A DNA stretch of 14,065 nucleotides, taken from positions 1 through 14,065 of the forward strand of contig JALSJL010000334.1 in the NCBI GenBank assembly GCA_026989405.1, in the 5' to 3' direction. The notes below the pieces were generated by a model, which saw only the letters and a program-made list of their open reading frames with translations, was not told the origin of the DNA and made no database searches. Position 1 is the stretch's first letter. Each line of letters starts with the position of its first letter. Below, piece by piece: positions 7,964 to 13,835 of the stretch. This DNA comes from Marinosulfonomonas sp. Lineage in GTDB: Bacteria; Pseudomonadota; Alphaproteobacteria; Rhodobacterales; Rhodobacteraceae. The position numbers were made by a program, and so were the translations under genes.

Positions 7964-7997
7964 GGCCCCATGCCTTGCCCGGCCCCATGCCTTGCCC
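7964..7997. repeat. Perfect tandem duplication, 2 x 17 bp, upstream of the PrpD-family gene
   Basis: GGCCCCATGCCTTGCCC occurs at 7964-7980 and again at 7981-7997 with no mismatch and no spacer. It lies 20 nt before the PrpD-family ATG, in its presumed leader. The unit length is not a multiple of three, which argues against this stretch being coding. Confidence 0.9.
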
Positions 7998-8031
7998 GCG
8001 CCAGGGCGCATCTCCATTTCTTCTTTGATCC

Positions 8032-8051
8032 AAAATATCCCCGCCGGAGGC
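8032..8051 (-). repeat. Extragenic 20-bp element, copy 1
   Basis: The plus-strand sequence AAAATATCCCCGCCGGAGGC is identical to 11733-11752. Both copies are preceded on the plus strand by a pyrimidine tract (TTCTTCTTT here). Read along transcription of ratA (minus), it is GCCTCCGGCGGGGATATTTT followed by a purine-rich AAGAAG tract. It begins 34 nt after the ratA-like stop codon. It is non-coding, between ratA and the PrpD-family gene. Confidence 0.75.
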
Positions 8052-8084
8052 CCCGCCTGCACAGGCTCGACTCGGCTGCATGTC

Positions 8085-8537
8085 TCATGCGGGCGCACCA
8101 TAAAGCGCCTTCGCGCGCGCCTCGAAAGCCTGCACGATGCGGTTCATCGCTTCGTTGAACACGACACCGATCACCTTTTGCAGGATCACATTGCGAAACT
8201 CGAAATCCACCGCGAAATCCACCTCGCAGCCGTCCTTGCAATCGGTGAACACCCAGTGCGAATGCAGATATTTGAACGGCCCGTCCAGGTAGTCGGTTTC
8301 GATCCGGTATTTTTCCGGCCAGAGCACGACCCGGCTGCCGAAGCGTTCGCGAAAGACCTTGAAAGAGATCACCAGGTCCGCCTCGACCACCTCGTGGTCG
8401 CCCAGGTCGGTGCGCGACCGGATGCGCGCCGCGGCGGTCCAGGGCAGGAACTCGGGGTAGCGCTCGATATCGGCCACCAGATCATACATCTGCCGGGCCG
8501 TGTAGGGCAGGAAGCGTTTTTCACTTGTTTTCGGCAT
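8085..8537 (-). CDS. COQ10/RatA-like START-domain protein
   Basis: This is a small SRPBCC/START-fold protein of the COQ10-RatA family. Members either bind ubiquinone and support respiration (COQ10) or, for E. coli RatA, block ribosome subunit joining; alphaproteobacterial members are commonly annotated as either. It has 150 residues. Visible family features are the early LPYTARQMYDLVADIERYPE and FLPW (about 10-33), LVISFKVFRERFGSRV in the central sheet, the DGPFKYLHSHWVF strand and the long C-terminal helix with FNEAMNRIVQAFEARAKALY. The ATG at 8537 is preceded by a weak AAGAG. The frame continues upstream, but over hpt, so it is not real. It diverges from hpt with a 69-nt gap. No adjacent antitoxin gene is seen on its strand, which favours the ubiquinone-related role over a toxin pair (inference). 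Confidence 0.85.
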   Translation of the reverse strand: MPKTSEKRFLPYTARQMYDLVADIERYPEFLPWTAAARIRSRTDLGDHEVVEADLVISFKVFRERFGSRVVLWPEKYRIETDYLDGPFKYLHSHWVFTDCKDGCEVDFAVDFEFRNVILQKVIGVVFNEAMNRIVQAFEARAKALYGAPA

Positions 8538-8606
8538 GCGGCTCTTTGAACTGGTGACTTGTGCCTTCCATTTCGTAGACTGCGACCAGCTTTGCAAGGG
8601 GAAGTC

Positions 8607-9158
8607 ATGCCGCACCGACCATATGTGATAGATCAGATGATTTCGGCCAAGTCCATCGCCGCCCGGATCGAGGATCTCGCGCGCGAGATCGAAGCCGCCT
8701 ATGCCGATACCGAGAGGTTGATCGTGGTCGGGCTGTTGCGCGGGTCGTTCGTCTTCATCGCCGACCTCGTGCGCGAGCTGGACATGAACGTCGAGGTCGA
8801 TTTCCTCGAGGCCTCTTCCTATGGCGACAGCATGGAAAGCTCGCGCGAAGTGCGCATCCTCAAGGATCTGCGTGGCAAGATCGGCGGCAAGGATGTGTTG
8901 CTGGTCGAAGACATCGTCGATACCGGGTTCACGCTCAAGCACGTTGTAAACCTGCTGCAATCGCGCAAGCCCCGCGTGATGAAAACCATCGCCCTGCTGG
9001 ACAAGCCGAGCCGCCGCGAAGTCGACATCAGGGCCGACTGGACCGGGTTTGAAATTCCCGACGAATTTGTCGTGGGCTACGGCATCGACTTTGCGCAACG
9101 CAACCGCAACCTGCCGTTCATCGGCAAGGTTCGTTTTACCGACGAGTGCGAGGCGTGA
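8607..9158 (+). CDS. hpt: Hypoxanthine phosphoribosyltransferase
   Basis: This purine salvage enzyme converts hypoxanthine (and often guanine) with PRPP to IMP (GMP). It has 183 residues, normal for the bacterial family. GLLRGSFVFIADL (42-54) is the pyrophosphate loop, SSYGDSMESS (70-79) the flexible loop, and VLLVEDIVDTGFTL (97-110) the PRPP loop with E101, D102 and the catalytic D105. DFAQRNRNLPFIG (161-173) closes the active site. The ATG at 8607 has AAGGGGAAG directly upstream. The frame reaches a TTG at 8559, but the added residues have no family likeness. It is divergent from the COQ10/RatA-like gene. Its TGA overlaps a GTG that opens the next small gene, so the two probably form an operon. 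Confidence 0.95.
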   Translation: MPHRPYVIDQMISAKSIAARIEDLAREIEAAYADTERLIVVGLLRGSFVFIADLVRELDMNVEVDFLEASSYGDSMESSREVRILKDLRGKIGGKDVLLVEDIVDTGFTLKHVVNLLQSRKPRVMKTIALLDKPSRREVDIRADWTGFEIPDEFVVGYGIDFAQRNRNLPFIGKVRFTDECEA

Positions 9159-9337
9159 ACCTGCGCCCGTTTCTGCGCATGGCCAAATGGGCCCGCAACC
9201 CGCCATCGGAAAAACGCGTGAAACTCGTGCTCGTCGTCATTGCCCTCAGCCTGTTGCTGCTTGGCTATGAACGGTTGTTTGGCTGGCCCGACTGGCTGAC
9301 ACTCGACAACACACCGCGCGGGCGCATCAGCCGTTAG
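9155..9337 (+). CDS. Small single-span membrane protein coupled to hpt
   Basis: This is a 60-residue protein of unknown function. A basic N-terminal arm (FLRMAKWARNPPSEKRVK) precedes one hydrophobic segment, LVLVVIALSLLLLG, at about residues 27-40. A short tail follows with GWPDWLTLD, a pattern I recognise from small uncharacterised proteins in Rhodobacteraceae genomes (memory, not a search). By the positive-inside rule the N-terminus is cytoplasmic. The start chosen is the GTG overlapping the hpt stop (GTGA). A GTG 9 nt earlier and the ATG at 9179 are alternatives; the ATG would give 52 residues and also keep the whole segment, and no start has a well-placed ribosome site. Its TAG overlaps the TAA of the convergent LysR gene within TTAG. 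Coding is supported by the clean membrane topology. Confidence 0.7.
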   Translation: MNLRPFLRMAKWARNPPSEKRVKLVLVVIALSLLLLGYERLFGWPDWLTLDNTPRGRISR

Positions 9338-10206
9338 TCCGGGCGACCATGCGCCAGCCACTCTGCCCGCCGCGCAATTTCCGACACCAGCAGCTGACGA
9401 ACAGCCTTGATGCGCGGCACGTCCAGAAGATCGGGGTGCCCGCCCACCCAGACCCCGACCTCCAGTTCGGGCAGGGTCCGGCCGCGACGCTCGAGGCGCG
9501 GGTCTGCGTCGCCCACCACGCAGGGCAACGGTGTCTGACCGGCACCGGTGGCCGCCAGTTCCCGCAACAGCATGTAACTGTCGGCCGAGCCGGTGATCGC
9601 ACCAGGCTCGACATTCTCGGCCATCCATCCGGCATGGGCCGAATGGCCCAACCCGCCCCCGGGCGCCAGCCAGCGGTCGGTGCGGCAGCGCGGCAGCGCA
9701 TAGATACAAAACCCCAGCCGTGCGGCCTCGGTCCCGGTCAGATCTTCGGGCAGGTTCGGGGCCGGCCGGACCGTCACATCCGCATGCATGCGCGAGAAGT
9801 CCAGATGGGCGTTGCTTGACAACAGTTCGATGTGCAGCTCGGTCAACCTGGCGCGCAGACCCGCAAGGACCGGCGGCAGGACGATCTGGCACAAGGAGTC
9901 CGTCGAGGTCACGCGCACCCGCCCGTGCAACGGCGCCCGCAGCCCGCGCAGGCGGCGGTTGACGGCCAGCATGGCCGTTTCCACTTCATGCGCGGCGTCG
10001 ATCAGCTCCTGCCGCCCGGCGATCACCGCATATCCTGTTGGTGACTTTTCAAAGACATCCGTTCCGGCGTTGCGCTCGAAGGCGGCGACGTGGCGCAGAA
10101 CCGTTGCATGATTGACGCCAAGCTGGGCGGCGGCCCGATTGACCGAGCCCGCCCGGGCCACGGCCAGAACGTATCGCAGGTGATCCCAGTTTTCCTGGTT
10201 GTGCAT
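9334..10206 (-). CDS. LysR family transcriptional regulator, divergent from cytochrome genes
   Basis: It has 290 residues. The N-terminal winged helix-turn-helix spans about 6-65 (NWDHLRYVLAVARAGSVNRA, then AAQLGVNHATVLRHVAAFER). A linker helix and a LysR-substrate-like effector domain run from about 90 to the end. The effector half keeps only loose family likeness, so the ligand is unknown. The ATG at 10206 is taken because the DNA-binding domain begins there; a GTG at 10242 would add 12 residues. No ribosome site precedes the ATG. The gene diverges from the cytochrome c' gene across 95 nt, the usual layout for a LysR regulator and its target, so control of the two cytochromes is inferred. 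It ends in a 4-nt convergent overlap with the small membrane protein gene. Confidence 0.88.
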   Translation of the reverse strand: MHNQENWDHLRYVLAVARAGSVNRAAAQLGVNHATVLRHVAAFERNAGTDVFEKSPTGYAVIAGRQELIDAAHEVETAMLAVNRRLRGLRAPLHGRVRVTSTDSLCQIVLPPVLAGLRARLTELHIELLSSNAHLDFSRMHADVTVRPAPNLPEDLTGTEAARLGFCIYALPRCRTDRWLAPGGGLGHSAHAGWMAENVEPGAITGSADSYMLLRELAATGAGQTPLPCVVGDADPRLERRGRTLPELEVGVWVGGHPDLLDVPRIKAVRQLLVSEIARRAEWLAHGRPD

Positions 10207-10214
10207 TATTGCAC
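10201..10214. promoter_or_regulatory. Inverted repeat overlapping the LysR start codon, candidate LysR operator
   Basis: GTGCA-TTAT-TGCAC is a perfect 5-bp dyad with T...A symmetry like LysR boxes. It covers the LysR ATG (10204-10206), which would suit autorepression. Its centre is about 64-65 nt before the predicted cytochrome c' transcription start, the classical LysR recognition-site distance. Binding is inferred. Confidence 0.45.
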
Positions 10215-10259
10215 TATGCCACTGCAAAAATCGTGACTCCACATGTTTTTTCTCACAGC

Positions 10260-10265
10260 TATTCT
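10260..10265 (+). promoter_or_regulatory. Candidate -10 box of the cytochrome c' promoter
   Basis: TATTCT matches TATAAT at four of six bases. At 17-nt spacing the -35 position (CTCCAC) is poor, as expected for an activator-dependent promoter. Transcription would start near 10272, about 30 nt before the ATG. Confidence 0.35.
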
Positions 10266-10301
10266 TGCCGCAGGGGAATCAGCGACAACAGGAGAGATCA
10301 G

Positions 10302-10775
10302 ATGATCAGGAAACTAACAGCAGCAGCCGTGGGGCTGGCCCTGGCCAGCAGTGCCGTCTTCGCGGCCAGCCACGGTGGCGGGCCGTTCGATGCCGCAATC
10401 AAGGCGCGCCAGGCCCATATGCAGCTTTATGCCCACAACCTCGGCATTCTCGGGGGCATGGCCAAGGGCGCGATGGACTACAACGCAGATCTTGCAACCG
10501 TTGCCGCAACCAACCTGGCGACGCTTGCCACCCTGAACCAGATGACCTACTGGCCGGAAGGCTCGGATTCGTTCGACAATGAAAACACTGCCGCGCTGCC
10601 GAAAATCTGGGACAATTTCCCCGACGTGGCCAAGAAGGGTCAGGCCCTGGCCGAAGCAACCGCGGCCATGCAGGCGGCGGCCGGCAACGGGCTTGACGCG
10701 CTTCGCGCAGCCATCGGGCCGGTTGGCGAAGCCTGTGGCGCCTGCCACAAAGCCTACCGCAAACCCAAGGAATAG
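10302..10775 (+). CDS. Periplasmic cytochrome c' (class II cytochrome c)
   Basis: It has 157 residues. An N-terminal signal peptide (MIRKLTAAAVGLALASSAVFA) would be cut near residue 21. The mature part is an all-helical cytochrome c' of about 136 residues with the heme motif CGACH at 145-149, followed by KAYRKPKE. The motif at the extreme C-terminus is diagnostic for class II cytochromes; class I proteins have it near the N-terminus. The heme is usually high-spin and pentacoordinate, and members bind nitric oxide or carry electrons; which applies here is not visible. The ATG has GGAG 7 nt upstream. The gene is followed after 30 nt by a diheme cytochrome and diverges from a LysR gene, suggesting a small regulated periplasmic electron-transfer unit. 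Confidence 0.92.
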   Translation: MIRKLTAAAVGLALASSAVFAASHGGGPFDAAIKARQAHMQLYAHNLGILGGMAKGAMDYNADLATVAATNLATLATLNQMTYWPEGSDSFDNENTAALPKIWDNFPDVAKKGQALAEATAAMQAAAGNGLDALRAAIGPVGEACGACHKAYRKPKE

Positions 10776-10805
10776 GGTCGTTGGCTTGATCTGCCCGATC
10801 GCGCA

Positions 10806-11696
10806 ATGACCGCGCGCTGGCTCAAACTGGGCGCGGCGCTGGCATTGGCCGGCGCTGCCGTCTACTGGATGACCTTGCCCGAAAAATCCGACCCGGCCGG
10901 GCTTGCCGGGATCAAGCCCGATGCCGAGCGCGGCCGGCAGGTGTTTTTGCAGGGAGGGTGTGCATCCTGCCATTCGGCCCCCGATGCCACGCGCGAAACC
11001 CGGTTCGTGCTGGCCGGCGGGCGCCGCTTTGAAAGCCCGTTCGGATCTTTCGTGGCGCCCAACATCTCGCCCCACCCGGATGCCGGTATCGGGCAGTGGC
11101 AAGCGCTTGATCTGGTCAACGCGATGCAACACGGCACCTCGCCGGCGGGCACGCATTACTACCCCGTCTTTCCCTACACGAGCTATCAGAACGCGACGCC
11201 GGACGACATCGTGTCGCTGTTTGCCTATCTCCAGACCCTGCCTGCCGACCCGACCCCCAGCCAGCCCCACGAGGTGTCGTTCCCGTTCAACATCCGCCAG
11301 GGTCTCGGCCTGTGGAAACTGGCCTTCCAGCGTCCGGGCTGGGTGCTTGCAAACCCGCCCTCGCCGCAAGCCGAACGGGGCCGCTACCTGGTCGAGGCCC
11401 TGGGCCACTGCGCCGAATGCCACACCCCGAGGAATTTCCTGGGCGCGCTGGACCGCTCGCGTTGGCTGGCCGGGGCCCCCAACCCGGTCGGCACGGGGCG
11501 CATCCCCAATATCACGCCCGCCAGAATGAACTGGTCCGAACTGGATCTGATGACCTACTTCAAGCAGGGGTTCACGCCCGATTTCGACACCGTGGGCGGT
11601 TCGATGGCCGAGGTTGTCGAAAACCTGTCCGAACTTCCCGATGACGATCTTCGGGCAATCATCGCCTACCTGCGCGCCATCCCCGCCATCGAATGA
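10806..11696 (+). CDS. Membrane-anchored or secreted diheme cytochrome c
   Basis: It has 296 residues. An N-terminal hydrophobic segment (LKLGAALALAGAAVYWMTL, about 6-24) without a clear cleavage site suggests a signal anchor. Two class I cytochrome domains follow, with CASCH at 52-56 and CAECH at 202-206. Motifs FVAPNISPH (82-90) and IPNITP resemble the repeats of cytochrome subunits of alcohol and gluconate dehydrogenases (AdhB-like), where they lie between heme site and methionine ligand. No dehydrogenase partner gene is in the window, so the electron donor is unknown. It lies 30 nt after cytochrome c' and is probably cotranscribed. No good ribosome site is seen before the ATG, so translation may depend on coupling or on a start other than the one given. 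It is convergent with lipA. Confidence 0.9.
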   Translation: MTARWLKLGAALALAGAAVYWMTLPEKSDPAGLAGIKPDAERGRQVFLQGGCASCHSAPDATRETRFVLAGGRRFESPFGSFVAPNISPHPDAGIGQWQALDLVNAMQHGTSPAGTHYYPVFPYTSYQNATPDDIVSLFAYLQTLPADPTPSQPHEVSFPFNIRQGLGLWKLAFQRPGWVLANPPSPQAERGRYLVEALGHCAECHTPRNFLGALDRSRWLAGAPNPVGTGRIPNITPARMNWSELDLMTYFKQGFTPDFDTVGGSMAEVVENLSELPDDDLRAIIAYLRAIPAIE

Positions 11697-11732
11697 CCGG
11701 CCAGAAAAGACGCCCGCATCTTCTTCTTTTCG

Positions 11733-11752
11733 AAAATATCCCCGCCGGAGGC
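11733..11752 (-). repeat. Extragenic 20-bp element, copy 2
   Basis: Identical over 20 bp to 8032-8051, and again preceded on the plus strand by a pyrimidine tract (CTTCTTCTTTT). Read along lipA transcription (minus) it is GCCTCCGGCGGGGATATTTT followed by AAGAAGAAG, and begins 55 nt after the lipA stop. It lies in the 110-nt convergent gap between the diheme cytochrome and lipA, next to a hairpin. Confidence 0.75.
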
Positions 11753-11753
11753 A

Positions 11754-11779
11754 TTGCGGCCCGCGTCAGCGGGGCGCAA
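11754..11779. terminator. Hairpin between the diheme cytochrome gene and lipA, probable bidirectional terminator
   Basis: TTGCG-G-CCCGC, loop GTCA, GCGGG-G-CGCAA folds as two 5-bp stems with one central G-G mismatch, 26 nt in all. Neither strand has a proper T-run behind it, so it is not a textbook intrinsic terminator. Its place between convergent genes suggests it stops or protects both transcripts. Confidence 0.5.
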
Positions 11780-11806
11780 ACCGCACGAACGGGGCCCGGC
11801 CTGTGA

Positions 11807-12757
11807 CTACTGCTGCGCCAGTTTCTTCGCGCGTGCTTCCCTCAGACGCCGGAAATCATCCCCCGCGTGATAAGAGGACCGGGTCAGCGGGGTCGCCGAA
11901 ACCATCAGAAACCCCTTGCCGCGAGCCGCCTTTTCATAGGCCTGGAACTCTTCGGGGGTCACGAAACGATCCACCGCGATATGCTTGGGGGTCGGCTGCA
12001 GATACTGACCGATGGTCAGAAAATCCACGTCAGCCGCGCGCATGTCATCCATCACCTGCAGGACGGCGGGCCGATCTTCACCCAATCCGACCATGATGCC
12101 CGACTTGGTGAACATCGACGGGTCGATTTCCTTGACCCGCTGCAGCAGGCGCAGCGAATGAAAATACCGCGCGCCCGGGCGCACATCCGGATACAGCCCC
12201 GGCACGGTTTCCAGATTGTGGTTGAACACATCAGGCCGCGCATCGACCACTGTTTCAAGGGCTTGCGGCGCAGATTTCAGAAAATCCGGCGTCAGGATCT
12301 CGATTGTCGTGTCCGGCGTCCGGTGGCGGATCGCACGGATCGTCTGGGCAAAATGCTCGGCGCCGCCATCGTCCAGATCGTCACGATCGACCGATGTGAT
12401 GACGACATGTCTGAGCGCGAGCTTCGCCACGGCCTCAGCCACGCGCCCCGGCTCGAACACGTCCAGCGCGTCGGGCCGGCCGGTTGCGATATTGCAGAAG
12501 GAACAGCCCCGCGTGCAGATGTCGCCCATGATCATCATGGTTGCGTGACCGCGGTCCCAGCATTCGCCCACATTCGGGCAGCTTGCCTCTTCACACACGG
12601 TCGACAACCGATTGGAGCGCAAGATGTCGCGCGTCGCCCGGTAACCCGCCGAGCTTGGGGCCTTGACCCGGATCCAGGCTGGCTTCTTCGGTTGCGGATT
12701 GTCGCTGCGATGCGCCTTTTCGGGGTGGCGCTGCTCGGGGTCGCTCAGGTTTCGCAC
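11807..12757 (-). CDS. lipA: Lipoyl synthase
   Basis: This radical SAM enzyme inserts two sulfur atoms into octanoyl groups on the E2 and H proteins to make lipoate. With the GTG start it has 316 residues. The auxiliary 4Fe-4S cluster ligands are C55, C60 and C66 (CEEASCPNVGEC). The radical SAM cluster ligands are C81, C85 and C88 (CTRGCSFC). HATMMIMGDICTRG, VFNHNLETV and the C-terminal RSSYHAGD complete the family pattern. The start is judged to be the GTG at 12757, because AGAGGA stands exactly 7 nt before it and the protein then opens MRNLSDPEQRHPEKAHR as family members do. An ATG at 12793 would add 12 residues but has only a weak ribosome site. It lies downstream of oxyR on the same strand with a 93-nt gap. 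It is intact. Confidence 0.95.
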   Translation of the reverse strand: MRNLSDPEQRHPEKAHRSDNPQPKKPAWIRVKAPSSAGYRATRDILRSNRLSTVCEEASCPNVGECWDRGHATMMIMGDICTRGCSFCNIATGRPDALDVFEPGRVAEAVAKLALRHVVITSVDRDDLDDGGAEHFAQTIRAIRHRTPDTTIEILTPDFLKSAPQALETVVDARPDVFNHNLETVPGLYPDVRPGARYFHSLRLLQRVKEIDPSMFTKSGIMVGLGEDRPAVLQVMDDMRAADVDFLTIGQYLQPTPKHIAVDRFVTPEEFQAYEKAARGKGFLMVSATPLTRSSYHAGDDFRRLREARAKKLAQQ

Positions 12758-12764
12758 GGTCACA

Positions 12765-12770
12765 TCCTCT
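12765..12770 (-). promoter_or_regulatory. Ribosome binding site that favours the lipA GTG start
   Basis: On the minus strand AGAGGA lies 7 nt before GTG 12757-12755. The alternative ATG at 12793 lacks a comparable site, so this decides the start given for lipA. Confidence 0.5.
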
Positions 12771-12813
12771 GGCGTGTCTGTCCGCCCAGCCATACGTCTT
12801 GTGCGCCGGCAAG

Positions 12814-12828
12814 GCAAACCCGCTTTGC
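12814..12828. other. Small hairpin between oxyR and lipA
   Basis: GCAAA, loop CCCGC, TTTGC forms a 5-bp stem just after the oxyR stop and before lipA. It is too weak and lacks a T-run, so it is noted only as possible structure in the 93-nt gap. Confidence 0.2.
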
Positions 12829-12850
12829 ATCCGCCCGGCCGGACCGGCGC

Positions 12851-13774
12851 TCAGGTATCCAGGGCATTGTCCAGTTCCTGCCCGGCCAGCTGCAGGGTGT
12901 CGGCCAGATCGTCGAACCAGCCGCCTTCGGGGCTGCTCGTGCGCCGCACAAGGCCCAGAGTGCGCGCCGGCTCTGGTGAGGCAAAGCGAAAAACCGCCAT
13001 GCCGGGCACCGCCCGCAGCTCGGCGCTCAGAGCAATGTGGGGCACGAAGGTCAGCCCGAAGCCTTCCGAAACCAGCCGGCAAAGCGTGCCAAGCGAAGAT
13101 GCAGACAGGTCGACCCGGGTCGCTGCGCGTTCTGTTGCGCAGGCCTCAAGCGCCTGATCCGCCAGACAGTGACCTTCTTCGAGCAGAAGCAGCCTCTCGG
13201 GGTCGATGGCATCCGGGCGCAGGTTTTCGGCCTGCTCGTGCAGGGGGGCGATCTGGTCGGCCGATCCCGCCAGGTAGAACCGGTCTTCGAAAAGCGGGTG
13301 TTCCGTCATGCCGGGCCGGGCCACCGGCAAGGCCACGACCGCCGCGTCAAGAACGCCTTCGGCAAGCTCGTCAAGCAGGACCTCGGTCCGCGATTCGCGC
13401 ACCCGAAGATCAAGCGCCACATTCTTGGCCCGCAACATCGGCAATGCGACCGGCAGCTGATAGGGCGCAACCGTCGGGATCACCCCCAGGGTCAGACGAC
13501 CGCTCAGCCCCTGCCCCAGCCGGGCCGCATCGCGCAAGGCCCGCATTTGTCCCAGGACCCGCTCGGCATGCGCCAGGATTTCGCGCCCGGCCTGTGTCAG
13601 CACCACATCGCGTGGCTGCCGCTCGACCAGGGTGACCCCCAGGCGTTGTTCAAGTTCGCGTATCTGCACCGAAAGCGCGGGCTGGGTGACATGCACCCGT
13701 GCGGCCGCGCGCCCGAAATTGCGTTCCCGCGCCAGCGCCCGGAAATAGCGCAGCTGTTTCAGCGTGATGTCCAT
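12851..13774 (-). CDS. oxyR: Hydrogen peroxide-sensing LysR regulator OxyR
   Basis: This redox switch senses peroxide and activates catalase and related defence genes. It has 307 residues, close to the 305 of E. coli OxyR. The winged helix-turn-helix lies at about 3-62 (LKQLRYFRALARERNFGRAA). In the effector domain, LLLLEEGHCLADQALEAC carries C203 and C212, nine residues apart exactly as C199 and C208 in E. coli OxyR, in the same sequence context. TSSxGTL-type and GFGLTFVPHIAL motifs follow, as in OxyR. Presence of both cysteines separates it from generic LysR proteins. The ATG at 13774 has no ribosome site; a promoter -10 sits only 6 nt before it. It faces away from the right-hand intergenic region, so a divergent target such as a catalase gene may lie beyond the edge (inference). 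Confidence 0.9.
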   Translation of the reverse strand: MDITLKQLRYFRALARERNFGRAAARVHVTQPALSVQIRELEQRLGVTLVERQPRDVVLTQAGREILAHAERVLGQMRALRDAARLGQGLSGRLTLGVIPTVAPYQLPVALPMLRAKNVALDLRVRESRTEVLLDELAEGVLDAAVVALPVARPGMTEHPLFEDRFYLAGSADQIAPLHEQAENLRPDAIDPERLLLLEEGHCLADQALEACATERAATRVDLSASSLGTLCRLVSEGFGLTFVPHIALSAELRAVPGMAVFRFASPEPARTLGLVRRTSSPEGGWFDDLADTLQLAGQELDNALDT

Positions 13775-13780
13775 CGGAAA

Positions 13781-13808
13781 ATACTATCGCAACGGCTGAC
13801 AATTGCAA
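13781..13808 (-). promoter_or_regulatory. oxyR: Candidate oxyR promoter giving a leaderless transcript
   Basis: On the minus strand TTGCAA (13808-13803) and TAGTAT (13786-13781) are 16 nt apart. The -10 ends 6 nt before the oxyR ATG, so the +1 falls on or next to the A of the start codon. No ribosome site exists in between. Confidence 0.4.
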
Positions 13809-13816
13809 TTTTTGCA
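13804..13816. promoter_or_regulatory. Inverted repeat overlapping the oxyR -35, candidate OxyR/LysR site
   Basis: TGCAA-TTT-TTGCA is a perfect 5-bp dyad with a 3-nt spacer. It overlaps the proposed -35 of oxyR, so a bound regulator could repress oxyR. AATTGCAATT (13801-13810) is a further overlapping 10-bp palindrome. It does not match the E. coli OxyR consensus. Binding is inferred. Confidence 0.35.
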
Positions 13817-13823
13817 TATGGGT

Positions 13824-13835
13824 CCAGGCGCCTGG
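13824..13835. repeat. Perfect 12-bp palindrome CCAGGCGCCTGG
   Basis: The sequence equals its own reverse complement over 12 bp. It is in the intergenic region upstream of oxyR, 8 nt from the TGCAA dyad. A second palindrome AGCCCGGGCT (10 bp) follows at 13879-13888. Function unknown; could be a dimer binding site or a cruciform stem. Confidence 0.6.

Noticed and set aside
7944..8081. 46-codon upstream extension of the PrpD-family gene.
   Set aside because: It contains the 17-bp tandem duplication and the extragenic element, has no family likeness, and the ATG at 7943 has a ribosome site.
8085..8537. A toxin-antitoxin module, because RatA homologues are labelled toxins.
   Set aside because: No partner antitoxin gene adjoins it on its strand, and the family equally includes the ubiquinone-binding COQ10 proteins.
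8538..9206. Upstream extension of the ratA-like frame across hpt.
   Set aside because: It is antisense to well-supported hpt; family likeness begins only at the ATG at 8537.
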